Positions 45,821-53,964 are shown, numbered from the stretch's first letter. The stretch is 64,000 nt of DNA from Fumia xinanensis (GCF_014384905.1 NZ_JACRSV010000002.1:496001-560000); one strand, 5' to 3'. Notes: generated from the letters alone by a model not told the origin. Made by a program: numbers and translations.

Positions 45821-46258
45821 CTACTTTTCCAGGGCGTGGATTTTGGCGATGCGGCCTTGGTGCCGTCCGCCTTCAAAGGGGGTGTCCAAAAACAGGTCCA
45901 CAAGCTCGATGGCAAGCCCTGGGCCCACCACCCGTCCGCCCAGGCAGAGGGCGTTCGCGTCGTTGTGGAGCCGGGTGTATTTGGCCGAAAAGCAGTCGGA
46001 GCAGCAGGCGGCCCGGATGCCTTTGATCTTGTTGGCGGCCATGGAGATGCCGATGCCGGTTCCGCAGAAGAGGAGGGCTTTTTCGCATTCGCCGCCCACG
46101 ACCGCGTCGCAGGCCAGCTTTGCCATGTCGGGGTAGTCCACCGACGCTTCGGAAAAGCAGCCGTAGTCCTTAAAGGGGATGTTTCGCTGGGTGAGGTGCT
46201 GTTTGACGGTTTCTTTGAGGGCGTATCCGCCGTGGTCAGAAGCTAATGCGATCATCAT
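45821..46258 (-). CDS. rpiB: Ribose-5-phosphate isomerase B
   Basis: A 145-residue RpiB/LacAB isomerase: MMIALASDHGGYALKETVKQHL at the start, DYPDMA, the catalytic Cys region ALLFCGTGIGISMAANKIKGIRAACC (Cys at about 65), and LHNDANALCLGGRVVG. It interconverts ribose 5-phosphate and ribulose 5-phosphate. AAGGAGAATATG gives the start. RpiB next to upp is common in Clostridia. Confidence 0.96.
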   Translation of the reverse strand: MMIALASDHGGYALKETVKQHLTQRNIPFKDYGCFSEASVDYPDMAKLACDAVVGGECEKALLFCGTGIGISMAANKIKGIRAACCSDCFSAKYTRLHNDANALCLGGRVVGPGLAIELVDLFLDTPFEGGRHQGRIAKIHALEK

Positions 46259-46396
46259 ATTCTCCTTTTTGCCGCTTGGAAGCGGCGTTTTTTTGATTTT
46301 ATGTCAGGTTTCGCCACAGCCAAGCCGCTGTGGGGGAACAAAAAATAAACGGGAGCCGATTAGATAGGATAATTTGCAAAATGGGGCGTCTTGGAT

Positions 46397-46987
46397 TTAT
46401 TTCAGCGCTCTCCGCATGACGAGCTTGCCTTCTCGTTCGGCGAACACCTGAAAACCGCATTTCTCATACATCGCTACGTAACCCCTAAAGTCTTCGTCGG
46501 CGTCTGTGAGTACCTCGTCGGCATACGCCTCGACAAAATCGAAGCCGTCGTCGGACGCGTCTTGGCAGACGCGCTCCAGCAGCTTTGTCGCCACGCCCTT
46601 TCGCTGCATCTGCGGCGCGATGACAAAGCAAAAGACCGTTTTGATTTTTACGTCGTCACGAGATTCCTCTATGGGCCAAAAAGAGCGCAGATAATCGATG
46701 CAGAGCCGGCAATTCTCGTTTGCGTTGCACCAGCCCACGATTTCATCCCCCCAATAGGCGAGATAACCCTGCAGGCTGCCTTCCTTCACAAATTGGATGG
46801 CGCGCGTTCTTCTTTCCTCGCGGGTTGGAAACCAGTGGTCGCCGTCGCCCACATAGGAAGCATCGCTGCGCCAGGTGACGCAATAGCATTTGATTCCGTC
46901 GCCGTTTTCGTTGTGGGGCGTGACGTCAAAAAAACGGGCGTAATCCTCGGCCAGGTCGGGCGTAAGCCTGCGAATTTCCAGGTCCAT
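46397..46987 (-). CDS. GNAT acetyltransferase
   Basis: A 196-residue GNAT protein: MDLEIRRLTPDLAEDYARFFDV..., then FCFVIAPQMQRKGVATKLLERVC with the acetyl-CoA loop QRKGVA (about 135) and YEKCGFQVFAEREGKLVM. The substrate is unknown. It is followed upstream, 14 bases away, by a conserved hypothetical gene in the same direction, so the two are probably co-expressed. Confidence 0.88.
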   Translation of the reverse strand: MDLEIRRLTPDLAEDYARFFDVTPHNENGDGIKCYCVTWRSDASYVGDGDHWFPTREERRTRAIQFVKEGSLQGYLAYWGDEIVGWCNANENCRLCIDYLRSFWPIEESRDDVKIKTVFCFVIAPQMQRKGVATKLLERVCQDASDDGFDFVEAYADEVLTDADEDFRGYVAMYEKCGFQVFAEREGKLVMRRALK

Positions 46988-47001
46988 GTCACTTCCTCCG
47001 T

Positions 47002-47508
47002 TCACGGGTTGTTTGGCAGCACTTTCTTTTTCGGGTAGAATTCCTGAAAAAGGCTGAGGTAATCCAACAGATGTACGAAGGCCGGATGGAAAAATGTAAA
47101 AGTAGTGCCGTTGCATTTTTCAATCGCTTTTCCGTCGATTACATAGTCTTTGCGGAATTTGCAGGCGTTGCCCTTGCAGTGTTTGCAGTTTCCGTAGTCG
47201 CCGGTAAAAACCTCTTTGATGTGTTGGGGCGCGGCGCTGATAAAGGAGGCGTGCTTGGTCACATTGTTGAAAAACAGCCGGAGGACGATAGAACCGTCGC
47301 TCATATAGATCCTGGCGTAGACGTTTTTCGATTTGACTCCCGCTCTCCGGAAAATCAGCATATGCTTTCCCCAGCAGAAGCCGCTGCCGATGGTATCGCC
47401 GAATGTATAGCCCATCTGTTCCATCGCTTTGGTAAAAGACAGGATAAACTGTTTGTCCTGTTCGCCAATGTAGTCGAATTGGGACTCGCTGAGTATTGTT
47501 TCGAGCAT
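47002..47508 (-). CDS. Conserved hypothetical protein with cysteine cluster
   Basis: A 168-residue protein I cannot place. It has YMSDGSIVLRLFFNNVTKHASFI and a cysteine cluster CKHCKGNACKFRKDYVIDGKAIEKC (about 109-133), which may bind a metal. No membrane segment or signal is seen. ATG 47508 follows AGGCCGGCAGAT. It lies 14 bases upstream of the GNAT gene in an apparent operon. Confidence 0.7.
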   Translation of the reverse strand: MLETILSESQFDYIGEQDKQFILSFTKAMEQMGYTFGDTIGSGFCWGKHMLIFRRAGVKSKNVYARIYMSDGSIVLRLFFNNVTKHASFISAAPQHIKEVFTGDYGNCKHCKGNACKFRKDYVIDGKAIEKCNGTTFTFFHPAFVHLLDYLSLFQEFYPKKKVLPNNP

Positions 47509-47542
47509 ATCTGCCGGCCTCCTTTTGTAACAGGGCGTAAGG

Positions 47543-48244
47543 CTATTTCTTGGTTTTCGCCAGCAGCTCCCGTTCCGCCTGGGGCAGGCGGAGATACTGA
47601 GGCATCAATTCCGCGGCCGACAGCGGCTGTCCGCCGTTCTGGAGGAAGTTCTGGGCAGCGAAGCCGACGGATGCCGCGTCCTGGAGCCTCAGCTGAGGCG
47701 GGGAGAGGACGGCGGAAAGCCTGTCCTTGAGGGCTTCGTAACAGAGGGCAGCGCCGTCGCCCACAAAGGTGATGGGCTCGTTTAAGGAGGCGAGCTTTTC
47801 TCCCAGCTCGTCGATGGCGAGGGCTTCGTCGGGGGTGAGGCGTTCAGGGTAACCGCCCTGCAGCCGGAAAGTGGCGGTGTAGACCTGTTGGCAGCGGGCA
47901 TCCATGACGGCGCAGACAACGCCCGTGAGCCCTGTGTAGTTGCAGGCGAGGGCCTCTAAAGTGGAGACGCCGACGCAGGGTTTATTAAGCCCCTGGGCCA
48001 TGCCCTTGACGGCGCCGATGCCGATGCGCAGGCCGGTAAAGGAGCCGGGCCCCATACTGACGGCGAACAGGTCCATGTCCCTGAGGGTCATTCCGGCGGC
48101 CGTGAGCATGGAATCGCACAAAGGCAGCAGGGTCTGGGAATGGGTGAGGTTTACCGTGACGCTGGCGCGGCAGAGTATCTGATCTTCCTCGACGACAGCC
48201 GCAGTTGCGGTCTTGGCCGAGGTATCCAAGGCGAGTATCTTCAA
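47543..48244 (-). CDS. tsaB: tRNA threonylcarbamoyladenosine biosynthesis protein TsaB
   Basis: A 233-residue TsaB, a partner of TsaD in t6A formation. N-terminal KILALDTSAKTATAAVVEED, then LFAVSMGPGSFTGLRIGIGAVKGMAQ, and C-terminal QPLSAAELMPQYLRLPQAEREL. The start is TTG 48244, overlapping the tsaE stop (TTGA), which gives translational coupling. Family length is normal. Confidence 0.95.
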   Translation of the reverse strand: MKILALDTSAKTATAAVVEEDQILCRASVTVNLTHSQTLLPLCDSMLTAAGMTLRDMDLFAVSMGPGSFTGLRIGIGAVKGMAQGLNKPCVGVSTLEALACNYTGLTGVVCAVMDARCQQVYTATFRLQGGYPERLTPDEALAIDELGEKLASLNEPITFVGDGAALCYEALKDRLSAVLSPPQLRLQDAASVGFAAQNFLQNGGQPLSAAELMPQYLRLPQAERELLAKTKK

Positions 48245-48666
48245 AATCGTTCTCCTCCGGTGACGGTGATGTTCCGCTCCTCCTCGCCAATTGGCTCGAT
48301 GGAGACGGTGATGGTGTCGGACGGCAGGGCAAACTGGATATTTTCGCTCCATTCAATGGCGAGAATGCCGCCCATGTCCAGATAGTCAAAAAACCCGGTG
48401 GAGTACAGGTCGTCCATCGAGGTTATGCGGTACATATCGAAGTGATAGAAGGGAATGTCCCCGCCGTAGTCGTTGACCAAAGCGAAGGTGGGGCTAGAAA
48501 CCTGTGCATCAGGGGAGAGAGTTCGGGCCAGCCCCCGGACGAAGGCGGTTTTGCCTGCGCCCAGGCCGCCTTGAAAGGCCAAAACGTCCCCCGGGCGGAG
48601 CCGCAAGGCAAGCTCTGCAGCAAAGGTTTCGGTTTCTTTGGGGGAATGGGAAGTAAATCGGATCAT
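48241..48666 (-). CDS. tsaE: tRNA threonylcarbamoyladenosine biosynthesis ATPase TsaE
   Basis: A 141-residue P-loop protein required with TsaB and TsaD for t6A. Walker A FQGGLGAGKTAFVRGLA (about 31-47), SPTFALVNDY, YHFDMYRI, and WSENIQFALP are all typical of the family. ATG 48666 (MIRFTSHSPKET) has only a weak site. The gene opens the tsaE-tsaB pair, divergent from cysK. The 180 bases between contain two hairpins with GGGGC-type arms near 48695-48770. Confidence 0.95.
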   Translation of the reverse strand: MIRFTSHSPKETETFAAELALRLRPGDVLAFQGGLGAGKTAFVRGLARTLSPDAQVSSPTFALVNDYGGDIPFYHFDMYRITSMDDLYSTGFFDYLDMGGILAIEWSENIQFALPSDTITVSIEPIGEEERNITVTGGERF

Positions 48667-48859
48667 AAACGCTCCCAATCTGTGTAAAATGATTGCCCTT
48701 AAAAGGGGCGGCCCCGTAAAGGGGCAATCAAAAGCAAAAATGCTCCTTTTGGGGCATTTTATTTTTCTCTCCCCTATTATAGTATAAGAACGGCTCCATT
48801 TCAAGACCCGATTTGACAAAATGCATAACAATGAGCCAAAAGGAGAGGTTAAGTTTGTA

Positions 48860-48888
48860 TTGACAGCAAGATTAATTCATAGTATAAT
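48860..48888 (+). promoter_or_regulatory. cysK promoter
   Basis: Perfect TTGACA (48860-48865), 17 bases, perfect TATAAT (48883-48888), 45 bases upstream of the cysK start. It is the strongest promoter match in the window. Confidence 0.85.
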
Positions 48889-48933
48889 ACTAGTAATTAA
48901 AAATTTCCAAATGTTTCCGAAAGGATGGTTTCC

Positions 48934-49866
48934 ATGAATATCAAAAATTCTCTCACTGAACTCATCGGCAACACTCCGCTCCTAAAATTGAGCCGTTTCG
49001 CTGAAAAAAGAGGCCTCAAAGCCGAAATCGACGCCAAGCTCGAGTACTTTAACCCCCTGGGGTCTGTCAAGGACCGGGCGGCTTACGCCATGATCCTCGA
49101 CGCGGAGGCAAAAGGCCTGCTCAATAAGGATACCGTCATCATCGAGCCCACCAGCGGCAACACCGGCGTAGGCCTGGCGTTCGTGGCGGCGGCCAGAGGG
49201 TATCAGCTCGTCCTCACCATGCCTGAGACCATGAGCGTCGAGCGGCGGAAGCTTGTGGCGGCATTGGGGGCACAACTGGTCCTCACCGACGGCAAACTGG
49301 GGATGAAGGGGGCCATCGCCAAGGCGGAGGAGCTTCACAGGGAGAACCCCAACTCCTTTATCCCACAGCAGTTTGAAAACCCGGCGAACCCGGAAGCCCA
49401 CCGGAGAACCACCGCCCGGGAAATCCTTGCGGACACCGACAAAAAGGTTGACATTTTCGTGGCGGGAGTGGGCACCGGCGGCACTCTCACCGGCATCGGA
49501 GAAGTGCTGAAACAAGAGGTGCCCGGTGTGAAGATCGTGGCGGTGGAGCCTGAAAACTCCCCAGTCATCTCGGGCGGGCAGCCCGGCCCCCACGGTTTGC
49601 AGGGCATCGGCGCGGGGTTCATTCCGGGAAACCTGAACGTTGAAATCATCAATGAGGTCATCAGGGTGGGAAATGAGGAAGCCTACGCGGCTTCCCGAGA
49701 AGCAGCTCGGACCGAGGGCCTTTTGGTGGGAATCTCCTCCGGGGCGGCCCTTCACGCGGCAAGCGTCCTGGCTACTCGGCCCGAAAACGCGGGCAAGCGG
49801 ATTGTGGTGCTGCTGCCGGATACCGGGGAGCGGTATCTGTCCACCCCGCTGTTTGAGGCGGAGTGA
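48934..49866 (+). CDS. cysK: Cysteine synthase A
   Basis: A 310-residue PLP enzyme making cysteine from O-acetylserine and sulphide. PLP lysine in [13 protein letters not shown] (about 45), substrate loop [13 protein letters not shown] (about 68), glycine loop [15 protein letters not shown] (about 176), and [11 protein letters not shown] near the end. ATG 48934 is chosen; AAGGA lies 9 bases upstream, whereas an ATG at 48925 is too close. No T-box was recognised in the short leader. A CRISPR array lies downstream. Confidence 0.97.
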   Translation: MNIKNSLTELIGNTPLLKLSRFAEKRGLKAEIDAKLEYFNPLGSVKDRAAYAMILDAEAKGLLNKDTVIIEPTSGNTGVGLAFVAAARGYQLVLTMPETMSVERRKLVAALGAQLVLTDGKLGMKGAIAKAEELHRENPNSFIPQQFENPANPEAHRRTTAREILADTDKKVDIFVAGVGTGGTLTGIGEVLKQEVPGVKIVAVEPENSPVISGGQPGPHGLQGIGAGFIPGNLNVEIINEVIRVGNEEAYAASREAARTEGLLVGISSGAALHAASVLATRPENAGKRIVVLLPDTGERYLSTPLFEAE

Positions 49867-49957
49867 GGCGCAGGGCGAAAAGGCCTTTGTGCAAAGTCGG
49901 GCGAACGCAGTTGGCCCCTACCGTGCCGCGGTTCGCGAAGGAGATAACAGCAGAGCC

Positions 49958-50652
49958 GTCGGGCGCGAATTTTGCGCCTGCGGGTTGAAACGGGTAGAGA
50001 AAAAAGGCTGTTTTACCTGCACTGGTCGCGCCTATTTGGCGCGGGGGTTGAAATTATATTTGCGAGGGCGTCAAGATCATCATGGCGGTCGTCCCGGCCG
50101 TTTTTCGGCTCGGGTTGAAATTTACGGGATGCGATACCCCTGTATGGGGTGATTCCGGTCGTTTTGCTTTGGGCAAAACGGGGGTTGAAACGGCAGTCGG
50201 ATCGCGCCGATCAGTTCGGCGCGCTGTGCCGCTTCCCGATGGGGAGCGAGGATTGAAATAACCTGACGAACCGGCAGCTTGTCTGTTTTGGGGCCGCGCC
50301 TTTTTGGCGCGTGGGTTGAAATGGTTACAGGAAATAGGCTGTTTTACCGGCGCCGGCCGCGCTTCTGGGGTGAGTGCGAAGATTGAAACTCTGCACGGGA
50401 GATGACTTTGCCGTTAGGGCCAAGTCGCGTCCATATAAGGAGCGAGGGTTGAAACAGTTCTTCGGGCGTCATGAGCGGACGTTCCATCAGCCGCCCCTTA
50501 CGCGGGGGCGTGAATTGAAACTTGAAGAGGGTCAAGCACAGCAGAACCGTATAGCTGTAGCCCCTTGCGTCGAGGCGTGAATTGAAACGTTTAGCGATAA
50601 TTTAGAGCCTGCGACGGATGAAGTCGCCCATCACGCGGGAGGGGGTTGAAAC
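49958..50652 (+). CRISPR. CRISPR array 4: eleven repeats with diversified but pairing stems
   Basis: Repeats: 49958-49991, 50025-50054, 50088-50121, 50158-50191, 50226-50259, 50291-50322, 50356-50389, 50424-50455, 50490-50521, 50557-50588 and 50623-50652. Spacers are 33, 33, 36, 34, 31, 33, 34, 34, 35 and 34 bases. All repeats end in G(G/A)(T/A)TTGAAA(C/T) or GAATTGAAAC. Stems in order: CGGGCGC/GCGCCTG, CGCGCC/GGCGCG, CCCGGCCG/CGGC(T)CGGG with a bulge, CGTTTTGC/GCAAAACG, CGCTTCCC/GGGGAGCG, CGCGCC/GGCGCG, CGCGCTT/GAGTGCG, CGCGTCC/GGAGCG with a bulge, CGCCCC/GGGGCG; the last two are weak. No cas gene is adjacent. A possible twelfth, decayed repeat lies at about 50686-50719. Confidence 0.92.
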
Positions 50653-51033
50653 AGGATTTCTTTTTCGGTCCGGATGTAGGCCAAGGGTTTGCTCTCACCG
50701 GGCGGCGGGGCCGGAAAATCCCTGCCGCTCGGCAAGGACGCCCTTCTGGCAGGAAGGGTGGGGAACTCTCCCCATTTATGTGCCAGGATTGACAGGGAAA
50801 GTCAAATCGGGTAAAATCAAGGAGGAGTTCGAGGGCATTTCCGCTATGCGGCGGAATTTTCATTGGACGGAAAGAAAATATCGCAAGGGGAAACCCTTTG
50901 AAACAGCCGCCTGAGACGGTTTGAGGCCGGGTATGGCCCGGCTTTGCGGGGATTCTGCGCTTTGGAACGACGGCGGCATTTTTTAGCTCTGCTCCGAAAG
51001 GGTTGGAATCCGGGAAAGGAATGGACAATCGGT

Positions 51034-51948
51034 ATGACAGTACAGCAGTTGCAGGAAGAAATCAGAAGACTCAAAAAAGAGACGGGGGCGGTGATTCTGG
51101 CCCATAGCTACCAAACGCCGGACATTCTCGAAATCGCCGACCACACGGGGGATTCCTACAAGCTCAGCACCGTGGCGGCGGAGCTTTCGGAGAATTTGGT
51201 CGTCATGTGCGGCGTGCGGTTTATGGCGGAGGCCATCAAGATGCTCTCGCCGGAAAAGACCGTCATCCTGCCGGTGGCGGAGGCCACCTGCCCTATGGCG
51301 GAGCAGATTTCTCCCCAGCGGGTGCGGGAATATAAAAAAGCTCACCCAGAAACCTGTATCGTGGCCTATATCAACACCACCGCTGCCCTGAAAGCCGAGT
51401 GCGACGTCTGCGTCACCTCTTCAAGCGCCTTGCAGATCGTGAGAAATATCGAGCAAACGGACATTCTGTTCATCCCGGACAGGAACCTGGGGAGCTATGT
51501 AAAGGAAAACGTGCCGGAAAAGAACATCATCCTATGGGACGGCTGCTGCCCCGTTCACGACGCAATCACGGCTGAGGACTGTGAGAGGGCGAAAGCCCTC
51601 CACCCGAAAGCAAAGCTCCTGATGCATCCGGAGATTCCCGCCGAGGCCCTCCAGTACGCCGACGTGGTAGGCTCTACTGCGGCGATTCTTCAGTACGCTT
51701 TGAACAGCGGTGAGGAGTGCATCATCGGCACCGAGAACGCAATTCTCGACTACTTGAAGCTCCAGCGTCCGGAAGGAAAGTTCTACCCCCTGTCCAAGGG
51801 GCTTTTGTGCCCGGATATGAAGCTTACGACCCTCATGGACGTGTACAGGGCCCTTAAAGGCGAGGGCGGCGAGAAAATCGAGCTGTCCGAGGAGCTGCGG
51901 CTCAAAGCCAAGCGGCCCATCGACGAGATGATTCGGCTGGGACAGTAA
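51034..51948 (+). CDS. nadA: Quinolinate synthase A
   Basis: A 304-residue NadA, an Fe-S enzyme that condenses iminoaspartate with dihydroxyacetone phosphate in NAD synthesis. The three cluster cysteines appear in VVMCGVRFMAEAIK (about 82), DGCCPVHD (about 169) and KGLLCPDMKLT (about 256). HSYQTPDILEIADHTGDS near the start and STAAILQYAL also match. ATG 51034 follows GGGAAAGGAATGG; the longer frame is array-flank sequence. nadB and nadC are not in the window. Confidence 0.95.
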   Translation: MTVQQLQEEIRRLKKETGAVILAHSYQTPDILEIADHTGDSYKLSTVAAELSENLVVMCGVRFMAEAIKMLSPEKTVILPVAEATCPMAEQISPQRVREYKKAHPETCIVAYINTTAALKAECDVCVTSSSALQIVRNIEQTDILFIPDRNLGSYVKENVPEKNIILWDGCCPVHDAITAEDCERAKALHPKAKLLMHPEIPAEALQYADVVGSTAAILQYALNSGEECIIGTENAILDYLKLQRPEGKFYPLSKGLLCPDMKLTTLMDVYRALKGEGGEKIELSEELRLKAKRPIDEMIRLGQ

Positions 51949-51951
51949 GGG

Positions 51952-51980
51952 TTGACAAATCCTCTTAAGAGAGGTACAAT
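51952..51980 (+). promoter_or_regulatory. Promoter of the FMN riboswitch-ribU unit
   Basis: Perfect TTGACA (51952-51957), 17 bases, TACAAT (51975-51980), starting 4 bases after the nadA stop and 23 bases before the riboswitch. Confidence 0.75.
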
Positions 51981-52002
51981 AAATGTAACATTTGAATAGG
52001 CA

Positions 52003-52116
52003 AGTCTTCAGGGCAGGGTGAAATTCCCGATTGGCGGTATAGTCCGCGAGCGCCTCGGCGCAGATTTGGTGCAACTCCAAAACCAACAGTACAGTCTGGA
52101 TGAAAGAAGACGTGTG
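52003..52116 (+). promoter_or_regulatory. FMN riboswitch (RFN element)
   Basis: Highly conserved RFN sequence: TCTTCAGGGCAGGGTGAAA at the 5' side, TTCCCGATTGGCGGTATAGTCC, CGCGAGCG, GATTTGGTGCAACTCCAAAACC, and GACAGTACAGTCTGGATG-like AACAGTACAGTCTGGATGAAAG with closing GAAGAC. It binds FMN and would shut down the downstream riboflavin transporter when FMN is plentiful. Confidence 0.95.
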
Positions 52117-52180
52117 AAATTGCGGCGGCAGCCGGTTTTTGTGATGGAAAAACCGGAGAATCGTCCCGATAAGCATGCGG

Positions 52181-52220
52181 CACCTGAAAGACCTGGTTCT
52201 TTCAGGTGTTACTTATTTTT
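52181..52220 (+). terminator. Riboswitch expression-platform terminator
   Basis: CACCTGAAAGA-cctggt-TCTTTCAGGTG followed by TTACTTATTTTT, 65 bases after the FMN aptamer and upstream of ribU. Confidence 0.85.
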
Positions 52221-52334
52221 CGGGACGGCGGTTTGAGCGAAATTGCGCCATGGACGGCTATTTTCAGCAGATAAGGGCTGAGGCACGGCCTTGGTGCCGT
52301 CAAACTGCCGGATTCCCAGGGAGGAACGGTTTCT

Positions 52335-52988
52335 ATGAACACAAAAACCAGAAAACTCACCCTGATCGCCATGTTTTGCGCCATCGCCTATGTGGTGATG
52401 GTGGTGGCCCGCATTCCGGTGGTGCTCTTTTTGAAGTATGAGCCCAAGGACGTGATCCTCACCATCGGCGGGTTCCTGCTGGGACCGCTGGCAAGCGCCG
52501 CCATGTCGGTCGTCGTCTCCTTTGTGGAGATGTTCACCGTCAGCGACACCGGCATCATCGGCTTTGTCATGAACGTGCTCTCAAGCTGCAGCTTCGCCTG
52601 CACGGCGGCGGTCATCTACAAGAAAAAGCACACCTTAAAAGGGGCTGTTATCGGTCTTATCTCCGGCTGCGCCGTCATGGTGGGGGTCATGCTCTTGTGG
52701 AACTACTTCATCACCCCGCTTTATATGGGTTATCCCAGAGAAGCGGTGGCCGAGCTGCTGCTGCCGGCGTTTCTGCCTTTTAATCTCTTAAAAGGCGGGC
52801 TGAATGCCGGGTTCACCATCCTGCTCTACAAGCCGGTGGCCACCGCACTGCGGAAAGCTCATCTTGCTCCGGAATCCCTGGGCGGCGGGCAGGAAAGCAA
52901 AGGCGGCCGCGTGGGCATCCTGCTGGCGGCGGGGGTGCTGCTTATCACCTGCATACTGCTGGTGCTGGTGATGCAGGGGAAAATTTAG
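52335..52988 (+). CDS. ribU: Riboflavin ECF transporter substrate-binding subunit RibU
   Basis: A 217-residue integral membrane S-component with about six hydrophobic segments. Family stretches include IAMFCAIAYVVMVVARIPVVLFLKYEPKDVILTIGGFLLGPLASAAMSVVVSFVEMFTVSDTGIIGFVMNVLSSCSF. It needs the shared EcfAAT module encoded elsewhere. The FMN riboswitch upstream confirms the substrate. ATG 52335 follows GGGAGGAACGG. C-terminal ~40 residues form an additional hydrophobic helix. Confidence 0.96.
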   Translation: MNTKTRKLTLIAMFCAIAYVVMVVARIPVVLFLKYEPKDVILTIGGFLLGPLASAAMSVVVSFVEMFTVSDTGIIGFVMNVLSSCSFACTAAVIYKKKHTLKGAVIGLISGCAVMVGVMLLWNYFITPLYMGYPREAVAELLLPAFLPFNLLKGGLNAGFTILLYKPVATALRKAHLAPESLGGGQESKGGRVGILLAAGVLLITCILLVLVMQGKI

Positions 52989-53020
52989 GACGGAAATTCG
53001 CCCTGATGGGAAAATCGAAG

Positions 53021-53057
53021 AAAAAACGGCGCTGTAGGGATACAGCGCCGTTTTTTT
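53021..53057. terminator. Bidirectional terminator between ribU and the RHH gene
   Basis: A-tract, ACGGCGCTGTA-ggga-TACAGCGCCGT, T-tract; serves converging genes. Confidence 0.9.
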
Positions 53058-53068
53058 ACAATTAAGGG

Positions 53069-53260
53069 TTAACGTTCCGAGAGATTTTTTTCGGTTGGGA
53101 GAAGTTTTGTGCCGTAGGCTTCTTCGTAGACCTCGACGATCCGGCGGATGAGGTGGACGATGAGACGATTGGGGCTTCGGTGCCCGGAACGGGCGATGAT
53201 TTGGAATTTTTGAAACACTTCGTCGTCGATGGTAAGAGAAAAACTTTTGTGGATTTTCAA
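53069..53260 (-). CDS. Arc-type ribbon-helix-helix protein
   Basis: A 63-residue protein: LKIHKSFSLTIDDEVFQKFQIIARSGHRSPNRLIVHLIRRIVEVYEEAYG. The short strand followed by two helices fits the Arc/MetJ fold. The TTG at 53260 is favoured because GGAGGTG (53266-53272 on the opposite strand) is correctly spaced. It diverges from an XRE gene across three matched operator-like sites and may be an autoregulator. Confidence 0.75.
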   Translation of the reverse strand: MKIHKSFSLTIDDEVFQKFQIIARSGHRSPNRLIVHLIRRIVEVYEEAYGTKLLPTEKNLSER

Positions 53261-53282
53261 AACAACACCTCCATAATAATTT

Positions 53283-53351
53283 TGGCACGATTCAGTGCAT
53301 AAATTATTATGGCACAATTTGGTGCAAAAGTCAATGGCACAAATTGAGCCA
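53283..53351. promoter_or_regulatory. Three operator-like repeats between the RHH and XRE genes
   Basis: TGGCACGATTCAGTGCA (53283-53299), TGGCACAATTTGGTGCA (53310-53326) and TGGCACAAATTGAGCCA (53335-53351): 17-base, imperfectly palindromic, spaced 27 and 25 bases apart. A TATAAT-like box overlaps at about 53354. Probably the binding sites of one or both flanking regulators. Confidence 0.75.
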
Positions 53352-53378
53352 TGTATAATATATTTGAGGTGATGCGAA

Positions 53379-53606
53379 ATGACATTCCATCGGATGAAAG
53401 ATTTAAGAGATGACCGGGATTGGACACAGCAAGATGTGGCTGATCGTCTTTCTGTTAGTAGAAGGGCATACGGAGCTTATGAAACTGGTGAAAGAACGGT
53501 ACCGGTAAATGTTGTAATCACGTTGGCGAAAATTTATAACGTTAGCACCGACTATATCCTCGGTTTGACCGACGAGAGAAAACCCTATCCCCGGGCGAAA
53601 CGATAA
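53379..53606 (+). CDS. XRE family transcriptional regulator
   Basis: A 75-residue Cro/C1 helix-turn-helix protein: MKDLRDDRDWTQQDVADRLSVSRRAYGAYETGERTVPVNVVITLAKIYNVSTDYILGLTDE. It is a DNA-binding domain only. ATG 53379 follows GAGGTGATGCGAA. It is divergent from the RHH gene and shares its control region. It is a little more AT-rich than its surroundings, which suggests a prophage or element origin. Confidence 0.9.
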   Translation: MTFHRMKDLRDDRDWTQQDVADRLSVSRRAYGAYETGERTVPVNVVITLAKIYNVSTDYILGLTDERKPYPRAKR

Positions 53607-53610
53607 AGCC

Positions 53611-53637
53611 TAGGGGCGGGGCTCTGCCCCGCCCCTA
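53611..53637. repeat. REP-like GC-rich palindrome
   Basis: TAGGGGCGGGGC-tct-GCCCCGCCCCTA, 12-bp arms, with a related GTAGGGGACGATGCCC at about 53664. Similar GGCCCCTAC pieces occur near 44855 and 49913, so this may be a dispersed intergenic repeat. Confidence 0.6.
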
Positions 53638-53720
53638 CAGTTTCCCGGGAGGTTTTGGGGAATGTAGGGGACGATGCCCACCTCAGCCCGGAATAAAAGA
53701 GAACATTTTTCCAGACAGAC

Positions 53721-53760
53721 AAACCCGCCGGATGGGGCGTTTCCATCCGGCGGGTTTTCG
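53721..53760 (-). terminator. Terminator of the 66-residue hypothetical gene
   Basis: AAACCCGCCGGATG-gggcgttt-CCATCCGGCGGGTTTT; symmetric A and T tracts allow action in both directions. Confidence 0.85.
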
Positions 53761-53763
53761 GTT

Positions 53764-53964
53764 TTACATCAGGCCTTGCATCATGTCGCGGACCAGCTGA
53801 TGCATCTCCTGCTTGGATTGGATGCTGTGGGTGCGGCCGATGATTTCCTGCTGTTTTTCTGCGGGGAGGGAAGCGAAATAGTCCATGGCGTTGACATCCT
53901 GCGCCAGCGCCATACCGAGCCCCAACGGCATTTCGATTCCGTCCACCAGATTGTGGTCTTTCAT
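53764..53964 (-). CDS. Small hypothetical protein
   Basis: A 66-residue protein: MKDHNLVDGIEMPLGLGMALAQDVNAMDYFASLPAEKQQEIIGRTHSIQSKQEMHQLVRDMMQGLM. The AMDYFASLPAEKQQEIIGRTHSI stretch recurs in small clostridial proteins of unknown function. AAAGGGTGGG upstream of ATG 53964 sets the start; ATG 54000 would add 12 residues. It diverges from the HAD gene. Confidence 0.7.
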   Translation of the reverse strand: MKDHNLVDGIEMPLGLGMALAQDVNAMDYFASLPAEKQQEIIGRTHSIQSKQEMHQLVRDMMQGLM

